From Nostoc sp. ATCC 53789 (GTDB lineage Bacteria; Cyanobacteriota; Cyanobacteriia; Cyanobacteriales; Nostocaceae): a stretch of DNA of 64,000 nt. Shown piece after piece: positions 55,174 through 63,700 of this stretch (the first letter of the stretch is position 1; the number at the start of each line of letters is the position of its first letter). The translations under genes were made by a program, and so were the position numbers. Below the pieces are notes generated by a model, which saw only the letters and a list, made by a program, of their open reading frames with translations, made no database searches and was not told the origin of the DNA. Location: contig NZ_CP046703.1 in NCBI RefSeq assembly GCF_009873495.1, positions 3,062,501-3,126,500 of the forward strand, read 5' to 3'.

Positions 55174-55567
55174 AAAGGGTGAAGTGGGAAAATTTTCATC
55201 AGAAATTTGGGTCTGAAACCCCGCCCTTTTACGAACTGGAGGGCGGCTTTACATAAATCTAGTAAGCAATAACTAATCCCGTTAAACGTCGGATTAGGCT
55301 ATTCAACGCTTATGTTGTCCAAATTGGTTTGGTCAATCCTCGTCCCTTTCAGGGCGAGGTAGTTGAACCTTTATCTTGAATTCATAGTCATTTCCGCTTT
55401 GACCATATTTAGCCTTTTTTTAGCCTACGGTGTAGCTTGATGAGGCTTTGCTCGTTCCCATACACCGTATGGGAATGTATTCATTGAGGCTCTGGCTAAA
55501 TGTATCACTAAATCAGAGCCTGTAATCTGCTATTTCTATACAGACAAAGTATAGCTTTGGCAAAGTT
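55174..55567. other. Hairpin-rich gene-free region
   Basis: No gene. Six inverted repeats lie within 300 bp: 55221-55246 (CCGCCCT/AGGGCGG), 55273-55297 (CTAATCC/GGATTAG), 55327-55370 (CCTCG-T-CCCT/AGGG-C-GAGG with outer TCAA/TTGA), TACGGTGTA near 55423 with TACACCGTA near 55462, 55455-55475 (TTCCCATAC/GTATGGGAA), and 55488-55520 (GGCTCTG/CAGAGCC). It could be a structured RNA, the end of a lost IS200/IS605-like element, or both. Confidence 0.5.
55221..55250 (+). terminator. Terminator-like hairpin after the Rrf2 gene
   Basis: CCGCCCT (55221-55227) and AGGGCGG (55240-55246) with a 12-base loop, followed by CTTTAC. It sits 47 bp after the stop. The T-run is short, so it may instead belong to the structured region downstream. 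Confidence 0.5.
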
Positions 55568-55595
55568 AGGGACTTGCAATAAAATAAGATACCAA

Positions 55596-56324
55596 TCAAA
55601 CTGGGACAATCGTGATATCCCATTTGGGTAATGTTTCAGAACGTTGCCAGAAAGGTTGATATTGTTCTAACTCTTGTGAAAGAACCTTAATTCCTTTTTC
55701 ATAGGTGGTTTCAACCAGATGTACAATGGGTGCAATACCTTTCCAAGTCATATTAGAAGCCCAATGTAGTGCGGTTTCAACAGAATCTAAAATCGCGCCA
55801 TTCCAATAGTTTTCTAAAGTAGCCCAACACCGTTCTATCGGATTGTACTTGCTATGGTAGGGAGGATAGTAAATCAGTCGGATTCTTAAATTAATCGCAT
55901 CAGACAGTTCAACCATGCGTTTGATAAATTGTGTGCGGTCACTGCGAGTCGCCGCACCGCCATCGAGATCAATCACCCATTCATCAAGCTCAAGGTAATT
56001 GTGTTGATTCTCATGCCACCAAGCGGTTAAACAATCGACAATAAAATCACTAGTTTCAGCCGACTGACCGAAGTAAATTGATAGCTGCTGGCTGTGTGTG
56101 TTGAGAATACCAAATGGAACTAAGACTTCTTGCCACTGTGTATCGTGGTCATCAGCGGCTTTTGCCTCCAGTGTCCGGGCTTTACCACCTCTAGAAAGGT
56201 TCCCAATCTTCACTTTGGCTTTAGTATCAATAGACACTCTCAACGATTTGTGATTCTCATCTGATGCCTGATTCTCCCGGAACACATTCTCAAATATGGC
56301 ATCTGTTTGGGGAATCTTTTTCAA
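55596..56324 (-). CDS. ISAzo13-type transposase, C-terminal frame
   Basis: 242 residues from a TTG, or continued from the upstream frame by a -1 shift. SLRVSIDTKAKVKIGNLSRG then GKARTLEAKAADDHD carries the first catalytic Asp, DEWVIDLDGGAATRSDRTQF the second, and YYPPYHSKYNPIERCWATLE the final Glu, so the DDE domain is whole. The frame overlaps the N-terminal frame by four bases (TTGA). Read back past the overlap in the -1 frame, it continues as KKTQKTKPLKK without a stop as far as the A-tract. Confidence 0.88.
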   Translation of the reverse strand: MKKIPQTDAIFENVFRENQASDENHKSLRVSIDTKAKVKIGNLSRGGKARTLEAKAADDHDTQWQEVLVPFGILNTHSQQLSIYFGQSAETSDFIVDCLTAWWHENQHNYLELDEWVIDLDGGAATRSDRTQFIKRMVELSDAINLRIRLIYYPPYHSKYNPIERCWATLENYWNGAILDSVETALHWASNMTWKGIAPIVHLVETTYEKGIKVLSQELEQYQPFWQRSETLPKWDITIVPV

Positions 56325-56809
56325 GGGCTTGGTTTTTTGTGTTTTTTTAGGCGATACCCCAAGCCATTAAGAATCGTCCCTAGGGTTTGGCGAGACGGTA
56401 ATTCGCTCTGGTCGTATCCCTTTTCACCTAACAATGCCTCTCTTACTGCTCTGGCACTAATGCGCGCATACAGAAAAGTTGATTGAAATTTTGGGTCGGT
56501 TTGAGCTTTAGCATCTACCAATGAACGAATATCCGATTCTAAATTGGGCAGAATCTCAATACTCTTGTGTCTTCCTCTTGCCTGATAGTTATCTACACAG
56601 ACTATCCCCGTCCGCCGTTCATCCAAGCCAAGTTGTACACTCTGGCGATTCCACCCCAACACTGTTTCTGCTTTGCGGGCTGAACTATCGAAGTAATCTT
56701 CGGTGACTTTTGCCATGAAGTCTCTTTTGCGACTGCCAGTTAGTTTTTTGGCTGCATCTTTAAAGGTAGATTTGATGGTGTCAGTCAGCATGACTTGAGG
56801 GATTTTCAT
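56321..56809 (-). CDS. ISAzo13-type transposase, N-terminal frame
   Basis: 162 residues, DNA-binding N-terminal half: SGSRKRDFMAKVTEDYF-type opening, AETVLGWNRQSVQLGLDERR, and SRQTLGTILNGLGYRLKKHK at the end. It stops soon after CTA-AAA-AAA-CAC. The slippery A-AAA-AAA sequence is suited to -1 ribosomal frameshifting onto the C-terminal frame. Either programmed frameshifting makes the full protein or the element carries a frameshift mutation. Confidence 0.82.
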   Translation of the reverse strand: MKIPQVMLTDTIKSTFKDAAKKLTGSRKRDFMAKVTEDYFDSSARKAETVLGWNRQSVQLGLDERRTGIVCVDNYQARGRHKSIEILPNLESDIRSLVDAKAQTDPKFQSTFLYARISARAVREALLGEKGYDQSELPSRQTLGTILNGLGYRLKKHKKPSP

Positions 56810-56892
56810 TCTAGAGATTTAGTGGGGGTTAGTAGATCCGCGCTTCCTAAATATTCTAGAATGGCTGGTACTTTATTTTTTCGCAAGTCCCT

Positions 56893-57112
56893 TACCTTTC
56901 GTGGGTTTAGTAAATAATAATACGGACACAATATAAAATATTTCTTACAAAAAATACAGTCGAAAGAAGAAAATTTTGAGTAACTAGTCAGTTGAACCAC
57001 ACCTCAAGCAAGATAGTTTTGAAAAATTTGCTATCTCAATTGTCTAGTTAGACGTTTTTTGTGATGTAATCCTTATTAATATTAATAACCAGACAACATG
57101 TGAGGCTGTTAT
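56893..57112. other. Spacer upstream of the pentapeptide gene
   Basis: AT-rich, no gene or clear repeat; probable promoter region of the next gene. Confidence 0.4.
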
Positions 57113-57505
57113 ATGCCTGAAGTTAATTCTCAACAGCCCATAAATACTGCCGCTACTCTTGTGGAGAGTTATGCAGCAGGAAAACGGGACTTTAGTAAAG
57201 CAGAACTGGGTGATGCCGATTTGCAAGGCATTAACTTGAAAGGATGTGACCTGAGTTATGCTGACTTGAGTGAAGCTAACCTAAGTGGCGCTAATCTCAG
57301 GGGAACCGACCTGAGTTTCGCCGATCTCGAACAAGCTAATCTGAGGGATGCCGATCTTAGGGGAGCATTGTTGATGTCAGCGAATCTCCGCCAAGCCGAT
57401 CTCAAAGGAGTAAAGCTAGAAAAAGCAGACTACGATCGCAGCACCCATTTTCCCCAAGATTTCGACCCAGTGAAAGCTGGTATGCAAATAAAAGTTGAAG
57501 ATTAA
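57113..57505 (+). CDS. Pentapeptide-repeat protein
   Basis: A 130-residue protein with about 15 tandem A(D/N)LXX repeats from residue 38 to 112 (ADLQGINLKGCDLSYADLSE, ANLSGANLRGTDLSFADLEQ, ANLRDADLRG), which fold into a right-handed quadrilateral beta-helix. A polar 37-residue N-terminus precedes it. Such proteins are abundant in Nostoc and mostly unassigned; no signal peptide is seen. GAGG precedes the start. Confidence 0.93.
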   Translation: MPEVNSQQPINTAATLVESYAAGKRDFSKAELGDADLQGINLKGCDLSYADLSEANLSGANLRGTDLSFADLEQANLRDADLRGALLMSANLRQADLKGVKLEKADYDRSTHFPQDFDPVKAGMQIKVED

Positions 57506-57630
57506 TTTAACAATATAACCAGTTCAAAAGAGAAGAATATTGCCCTCCTACCTCCTTCAATGACCCTACTTGCCTCAAGATAGAAGATATTTTTGCTAAA
57601 AGAGTTGTATTTTGGTGAAAAAGCCTATCT

Positions 57631-58131
57631 ATGAGGTTGACAATGGAGGCAAAAAGTGGAACCATCAACCGACGCGCACCATTAATTACTGCTGGGATTT
57701 TTCTTGGTGTGGGTCTTGGGGGGTTTATTGATGGAATTTTACTGCATCAGATCCTCCAGTGGCATCACATGCTTAGTAGCATTCGACCTCTGACAAACAG
57801 AGCGAATATCGATTTGAACATGGTGTGGGATGGGTTCTTTCATACCTTAGATTGGGTATTCACGGCCACTGGACTTGTGTTACTATGGCGTGCTGGCCGG
57901 CGTGATGATGTTCCTTGGTCATCACAGACCTTTATTGGATCAATACTGATTGGTAGTGGGTTGTTCGACTTGGTTGAAGGTTTAATTGACCACCAAATTC
58001 TCGGTGTTCATCATGTGAAACCAGGCCCAAATGAGTTAGCTTGGGATCTAGGATTTTTGGCATTCGGTGTGCTACTTGTTGTTATCGGCTGGATAATGAT
58101 AAAAAAGGAGTCATTAGTCAAGAGTCATTAG
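57631..58131 (+). CDS. DUF2243 membrane protein
   Basis: 166 residues with four membrane segments. The DUF2243 block is APLITAGIFLGVGLGGFIDG and ILLHQILQWHHMLSS, with repeated His residues (LHQ, WHH, DHQ, VHH) that could bind a metal or haem. An internal ATG at 57646 (MEAKSGTINRR) is an alternative start. Function unknown. Confidence 0.85.
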   Translation: MRLTMEAKSGTINRRAPLITAGIFLGVGLGGFIDGILLHQILQWHHMLSSIRPLTNRANIDLNMVWDGFFHTLDWVFTATGLVLLWRAGRRDDVPWSSQTFIGSILIGSGLFDLVEGLIDHQILGVHHVKPGPNELAWDLGFLAFGVLLVVIGWIMIKKESLVKSH

Positions 58132-58320
58132 TAATTAGTCATTAGTCATTGGGCATTGGGCATTAGTCATTGGGCATTGGGCATAGGTTAATAATCATAG
58201 TTCTTCTCCCCCTGCCTCCTCTGCTCCCCCTGCCTCCCACACCTCCCACACCTCCCCTGCTCCCCCTGCCTCCCACACCTCCCACACCTCCCACACCTCC
58301 CCTGCTCCCCACTCCCCCTC
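58105..58320. repeat. Tandem heptamer and 9-mer repeats
   Basis: AGTCATT and GGGCATT units (58108-58190) overlap the DUF2243 stop codon and are followed by CCTCCCACA and CCCCTGCCT units (58207-58315), running up to the next start codon. The same 9-mer occurs at 46864-46900. Confidence 0.75.
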
Positions 58321-58321
58321 T

Positions 58322-58930
58322 ATGCCTACAGATACTTTTGAAAAAACTAGCTGGAGTTGGCAGCTTTCCCAATTTCAACAACAAGCGGGAGAATGGTGGG
58401 AATACCAGTTTTACCGCTTTGAGAAAACTCTACCAGAATTGCCTAATGGATGGTCGATTAGCCCTTGGTTAGGTGAGTTGCTGAAATTTCTGTTTTGGCT
58501 GGTAATTGGCTTATTTATAGTTTGGGTAGGTTGGCAATTATGGCGGGAATTCAGCCCTTATGTATATTCTTGGCTGAATAGAAGTGGAAATCTGACTGAT
58601 TTTCGTGCAAAAACTCGCTCTAGTGAGGCATCCATAGCACTTTTGTTGGAGCGATCGCAAGAATTTTATCGTCAAGGTAACTACCGTGAGGCTTGCCGTT
58701 GTGTCTATTTAGCAATGTTGCAGCAGTTGCATCAAAAAGCGATCGCACCCCACAAACTCAGTCGTACAGATGGAGAATATCTGCAATTGCTGCGATCATC
58801 TGTAACTCCCATACAACCTTACGAAACTTTAATTACCACTCACGAGCAATTATGTTTTGGGAATGCCGAGATTTTGCCAGACAATTATGAGCAGTGTCGG
58901 CAAGCTTATCGGGAAATTTCCCCAGAATGA
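58322..58930 (+). CDS. DUF4129-domain membrane protein
   Basis: 202 residues: one membrane segment (LLKFLFWLVIGLFIVWVGWQ, about 55-74) and a C-terminal DUF4129 domain (about 120-195, LLERSQEFYRQGNYREACRC, LSRTDGEYLQLLRS). DUF4129 often accompanies transglutaminase-like proteins, none of which is seen here. The start abuts the C-rich tandem repeat with no clear ribosome site; a downstream start cannot be excluded. Confidence 0.8.
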   Translation: MPTDTFEKTSWSWQLSQFQQQAGEWWEYQFYRFEKTLPELPNGWSISPWLGELLKFLFWLVIGLFIVWVGWQLWREFSPYVYSWLNRSGNLTDFRAKTRSSEASIALLLERSQEFYRQGNYREACRCVYLAMLQQLHQKAIAPHKLSRTDGEYLQLLRSSVTPIQPYETLITTHEQLCFGNAEILPDNYEQCRQAYREISPE

Positions 58931-58933
58931 AAA

Positions 58934-58958
58934 AGAGACGTTGCATTGCAACGTCTCT
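58934..58958. terminator. Palindromic repeat, probable bidirectional terminator
   Basis: AGAGACGTTGCA, one base, then TGCAACGTCTCT, preceded by AAAAA. It lies between the convergent DUF4129 gene and argD, so it can end both transcripts. It is of the same GTCTC-ended palindrome class as the insertion in moeA. Confidence 0.6.
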
Positions 58959-58977
58959 ACACAAAACAAACAATATT

Positions 58978-60261
58978 CTATTTGGTGAGAACCGCGATCG
59001 CCTTGTCTACAGCTTGCAAGGCAGTGTTTACTTCCGCCTCTGTGACAATTAACGGTGGCACAAACCGGACTACTTTTGGCCCGGCTGGTACTAGTAATAC
59101 ACCCTCTTTGATGGCAGCATTGACAATATCTGCTGCGGTTAATTGGATATCGGCTCGCAACTCCAAACCGTTGATTAAACCCCAACCCCGAACTTCGCCA
59201 ATTTGCTGAGGATATTTCGCTGCGATCGCTCTCAACCCAGATCGCAACTGTTCACCCCTGTCTTGCACATTCTGCAAAATATTTTCCCGTTCCAATGTCT
59301 GGCAAACACTGAGTGCTACACCACACACAAAAGGATTGCCGCCAAATGTGCTGGCGTGTTCCCCTGGCTGAAAAACATCGCAGAATTTCTTACTCATCAT
59401 TGCACCGATGGGAATACCGCCACCTAAGCCTTTGGCACTGGTGAAGATATCCGGCTCAACGCCAAGATGTTCGTAAGCCCATAATTTGCCACTGCGCCCC
59501 ATACCAACTTGCACTTCGTCAAAAATCAATAAAATGCCAGTTTCATCGCAAATCTGCCGGAGCTTTTTGAAATAAGCAACATCTCCCGGACGCACACCGC
59601 CTTCTCCCTGCAATGGCTCAATCAGAATTGCCGCTACCCGGTAATCACCTTCATCCAACTCACTAATCGCCACTTCCACAGCGTTAATATCGTTGTAATT
59701 TACGTAGTAGAACCCAGGAACCAAAGGATCAAAATACTTTTGATATTTCGGTTGTCCTGTAGCGGTAACGGTGGCCAAAGTCCGCCCGTGGAAACTGGCA
59801 TTGGCGGTTAAAATAATTGGTTTTTCAATGTCTAATACTGTGTGGGCATATTTCCGCGCCAGTTTAATTGCAGCTTCGTTAGCTTCAGCTCCAGAGTTGC
59901 AGAAAAATACGCGATCGGCACAAGAATGTTCAACAAGCCATTTTGCCAATTCACCTTGTTCAGGAATATAGTACAAATTAGAGACATGGTGCAGCTTCTG
60001 AATTTGGCGTGTTACCGCTTCTACCATAACTGGATGGGCGTGTCCCAAAGTGCAAGTGGCAATTCCCGCTACAAAGTCCAGATATTCTCGCCCCTGTGTA
60101 TCCCAAACCCGGCATCCAGCACCCCGTTCTAGAGCTAAAGGAAACCGACCGTAGGTAGACATGACAGCTTCATTGAAGCTATCTGCATCAAAGGGACTAG
60201 ATGCTACAGACCCTGAATCTGGGGAGATGGTGGCTTGGTCAACGAGAGTTTGTAGGCTCAC
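58978..60261 (-). CDS. argD: Acetylornithine aminotransferase
   Basis: ArgD transfers the amino group of glutamate to N-acetylglutamate semialdehyde in arginine synthesis; related activity in lysine synthesis is possible. The 427-residue class III aminotransferase has the N-terminal GAGCRVWDTQGREYLDFVAG, FFCNSGAEANEAAIKLARKY, LIFDEVQVGMGRSGKLWAYE, the Schiff-base Lys in IFTSAKGLGGGIPIGAM, and TFGGNPFVCGVAL. The first 30 residues are a non-conserved extension; a start near residue 33 (MSTYGRFPL) could be the true one. Single gene. Confidence 0.93.
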   Translation of the reverse strand: MSLQTLVDQATISPDSGSVASSPFDADSFNEAVMSTYGRFPLALERGAGCRVWDTQGREYLDFVAGIATCTLGHAHPVMVEAVTRQIQKLHHVSNLYYIPEQGELAKWLVEHSCADRVFFCNSGAEANEAAIKLARKYAHTVLDIEKPIILTANASFHGRTLATVTATGQPKYQKYFDPLVPGFYYVNYNDINAVEVAISELDEGDYRVAAILIEPLQGEGGVRPGDVAYFKKLRQICDETGILLIFDEVQVGMGRSGKLWAYEHLGVEPDIFTSAKGLGGGIPIGAMMSKKFCDVFQPGEHASTFGGNPFVCGVALSVCQTLERENILQNVQDRGEQLRSGLRAIAAKYPQQIGEVRGWGLINGLELRADIQLTAADIVNAAIKEGVLLVPAGPKVVRFVPPLIVTEAEVNTALQAVDKAIAVLTK

Positions 60262-60761
60262 TACCGCTCCTCCTGAAAGTTTTTCATTATATAGTTATTT
60301 ACTAGTTTCCTAGAAATCCCTAAAAAATACTTTTTATTTATCACAATTCGGACTTCTTCTTAGAGTAACGCTTATATAACCTTGGCGGTGGTGAAAAAAC
60401 TTTGGACTTTAACACTTGTGCAAGAGTCTGAGCGATAGCCAATTTGCGTAGATGCAGCCCAAACTAGGCATCGCAAGTGACTGTCTTGAATGTCAAGTGC
60501 GATCGCGTAACCCAACATAAATAAGGTGGTAATGTTGGGTTGCGTTTCACTCCACCCAACCTACTAGCACGGCTGCAAACCCTCTCCCTAGCTCCCTGCC
60601 CTCCTGCGATCTCAATGTGCAAATTAAATGCTTAACAGCTTACGTCCAATGCACTATTTTAGTCTTGCCACGCTACTACGATGGTATATGTTCTTACCGG
60701 AGTCTCTAGTTATGGTGTCCGGTAAAAGTGTATTCCCGCCATACTATGCTAAATCTGAGTG
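60262..60761. other. Spacer between argD and the giant RTX gene
   Basis: No gene. It includes a fold-back repeat at 60511-60539 and probably the argD promoter in the left part. The right part may hold the terminator of the RTX gene, but no clean hairpin was found. Confidence 0.5.
60511..60539. repeat. Dispersed fold-back repeat
   Basis: CCCAACAT and ATGTTGGG are perfect 8-bp arms, followed by TTGCGTTTCACTCCACCCAA, the pattern of a very common Nostoc interspersed repeat. Confidence 0.6.
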
Positions 60762-63700
60762 CTAGACAAAAACATTACCACCAACTACTAGATTTGTCGC
60801 TGTGAAATTATCTAAAGTTGCGAAGGTGTAAAAAGAATAATAACCAAGGACTTGAACTAGTGTAGAAGTACCCGATTGCACAAATTGTAGATTGCCATCT
60901 AAGATGGGGTTGCTGGTACTGTAGCCCCGACTCTTAAACAGGTCAGTGAAGACTAACTTATCCTGGCTCAGATCAAAGTCAGTGATTGTATCATCAGAAT
61001 CGCTCAAACTTTGGTAGATGAACTGGTCATAACCGCTCCCGCCAGTCAAGGTATCGCTACCTGAACCACCAATAAGAATATCATTGCCAGCACCACCAAG
61101 AAGGCTATCATTTCCAGCACCACCGAGAAGGCTATCATTACCTAGACTACCAAGCAGGGTGTCGTTACCTTCACCACCCCGTAGTAGGTCGTTGCCACTC
61201 TTGCCATCAATGCGGTCATTTCCCCCTTGACCATTAATAACATCAGCTGAGTTGTCAAAGCCATTGACATTGTTGTTTAGGTCATTAAGAAAGGTGACTG
61301 TATTTTTGTTGAAGATGGTGCTTTGGGTAGAGTTGGCATTAAAGACATCAAAGCTGTCACGAATTTTGGTTTGCCCATCAAACAGGATATTGCCAATACT
61401 GGAGAGATTGTCTAAGTTTTCTAGGGGAAAGTTTTGCAGAATAACTTTGTCATCATCCACTCCTTCAAAGGTGATTTCCAGATTGTTACTATTCTGGGTA
61501 AGTAGCATATTTCGAGCAGTCAATCCAGCCCCTTGAAATTTCAGGGTATCCAATTGGCCAATGATTGCTGCTGACGGATTTGAGCCTTTACCTAACCCAC
61601 CGAAGTCGGTAATGGTATCAACACCGTCACCTAAGTTGTAAACAAATTTATCCTTGCCACCGCCACCAGTTAAAATATCGTTGCCTTGATTACCTGCAAT
61701 AATGTCGTTCCCAGCTTTAGCATAAATTATGTCAGCGTAGTTGTTGCCCACTAGATTATCAGCGCCACTAGTTCCAATCAAACCGTTGAACTCTAATGCA
61801 CCAATATCAACTTTACCCTCAGATGTTCTGTCAAATTCGATGCCGCGCTGGTCTGTTATAATACCTACTGGAATCAGAGCATTGTTACCAGCGTTAATGG
61901 CGGGACTATCTTCAAATAAGGCATGGGTAAGGGTTGTACCACCGTTATTTTGCAATGGGCTAAGTTTGGGATCGATTGGGTTGGTGCTGTTGCCAACGAT
62001 ACTGCTACTGCTAGTAAAACCAGTGCTACCAGTGTTATCTCCAATCAGGTTATTACCGTCATCGATGAAGTCGCCGGAAACGTCGGGGTTGATATCACCG
62101 CCATAAAGATTTCTGTTGTTGAAGTTGCCTGCAATAATGGTGTTCCCAACGTTGATAGTCCCGCCACCAGAAACACCTCCACCAGTGCCGCCTCCCCAGT
62201 TGTAAAGGTCTTCTGCGGTGTTATTAGTAATCGTGGTGCTGTTCAGATTGAGGATACCTGAGCTAGAGATGCCGCCGCCGTTCCCTCCACTTGCCTTATT
62301 GCCAGAGACAGTACTGCTGGTGATGTTCAAGATACCTGAGTTAGATATGCCACCTCCAGAAAGTGCTGAATTACCAGAGATAGTACTATTACTCAAGCTG
62401 ACACTGCCAGAGTTATAGATGCCGCCACCGTAGGACGGGTAAGGGTCAGGCCCATAACGATTCAGACCACTGGCGGAAGCCCCATTACCAGAGATAGTGC
62501 TTCCTATTATGCTGAGAGTACCTGTGTTGAATATGCCACCACCGAAGGCAGAGGAGTAACTGATAGATGCACCATTACCAGAGACAATGCTGTTAGTGAG
62601 GCTGAGGTTGCCTTTGTTAAATATGCCTCCACCGAAGGATGAGCCACTGTTATTAGAGACAGTGCTGTTAGTGAGGCTGAGAGTACCTTTGTTAAATATG
62701 CCGCCTACTGCTCCCTTATTGCCAGAGACGATGCTTGCCGTCAAGTTAAGGCTAGTATTGTTATTAACCAAAATACTGCCAAACGCATCGTTAGCATTAG
62801 CAATCTTCAAGCCATTAATGTTAGCATCTGTGCCTGTTCCTGATATCTCAAACACGCCAGAGGCATTATTTCCACTCAAGGTAAGGTTTGCTGCCCCAGT
62901 CCCCAAAAGGGTAATATCATTGGTGATTGTGAGTTTATCGGTGGTGAGGGTGATAATATCTGGAGTTTTATCACCAAAAACTCCTGCAAAGGTAATAATA
63001 TCTGCCCCAGCAGTAGCATTAGCATTGAGGATAGCTTGCCGCAACGACCCATCTCCAGAATCGTTGGTATTAGTCACGACTAAATCATTGGCTGCGATCG
63101 CTACTGTGGCGGTATAATTCACATTATCGATTTGGTAAGCCGAATCTGCTGCCAAGTTGAGAGTCAGATTTTCCGCCGCTTCTGCCTGAATATCGTTGAC
63201 AGGTGTCAAAGTGATATCTACATAGCTTTGCCCATTAGCAATCACGATACTGTTGCCGATGACAGGTTTGCCACCCACGCTTAGGTTGTAGTCTGCAATA
63301 CTCGCATTGCCATTGGCAGAGAAGTTGACTGTTAATGCTCCATTGCTGTTGCTGCGGCTAACGCGGTAACTACCACTATTCCCACTGTTTTCATCAGCAG
63401 TGTTATCAGTGGCGATGATGCTGATGGTGGGGACAAGGGGATTGGGATTATTAGGTGGCGTAATTATACTAGGCTGGACTTCATAAGCACCAATATCAAC
63501 TGCAAGACCAGATATCCTGTCAAATCCAGCGCTTCTTTGATCGGTAGTTACACCAGGAGGAACTAGAGAATTATTGCCAGCATTAAGAGCAGGGCTATCT
63601 GCAAGTAAGGCGTGAGTAAAGGTTGCACCACCGTTATTTTGCAGCGAACTGAGTTTTGGGTCAATGGGGTTGGCGGTTGTGCCAACGAGAGTGCTGGTGG

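Larger units (their letters stand above)
55568..56892 (-). mobile_element. ISAzo13-type insertion sequence
   Basis: Inverted ends at 55568-55594 and 56866-56892: both begin AGGGACTTGC and end TACCA, with 23 of 27 positions identical. Inside are two overlapping minus-strand frames that together make one transposase. About 1.33 kb. No clear target duplication was seen: the flanks read AAGTT on the left and TACCT on the right. Confidence 0.8.

Noticed and set aside
58163..58384. Minus-strand Gly/Val-rich open frame of 73 codons
   Set aside because: It is the translation of tandem CCTCCCACA repeats; no ribosome site and overlaps the start of the DUF4129 gene.
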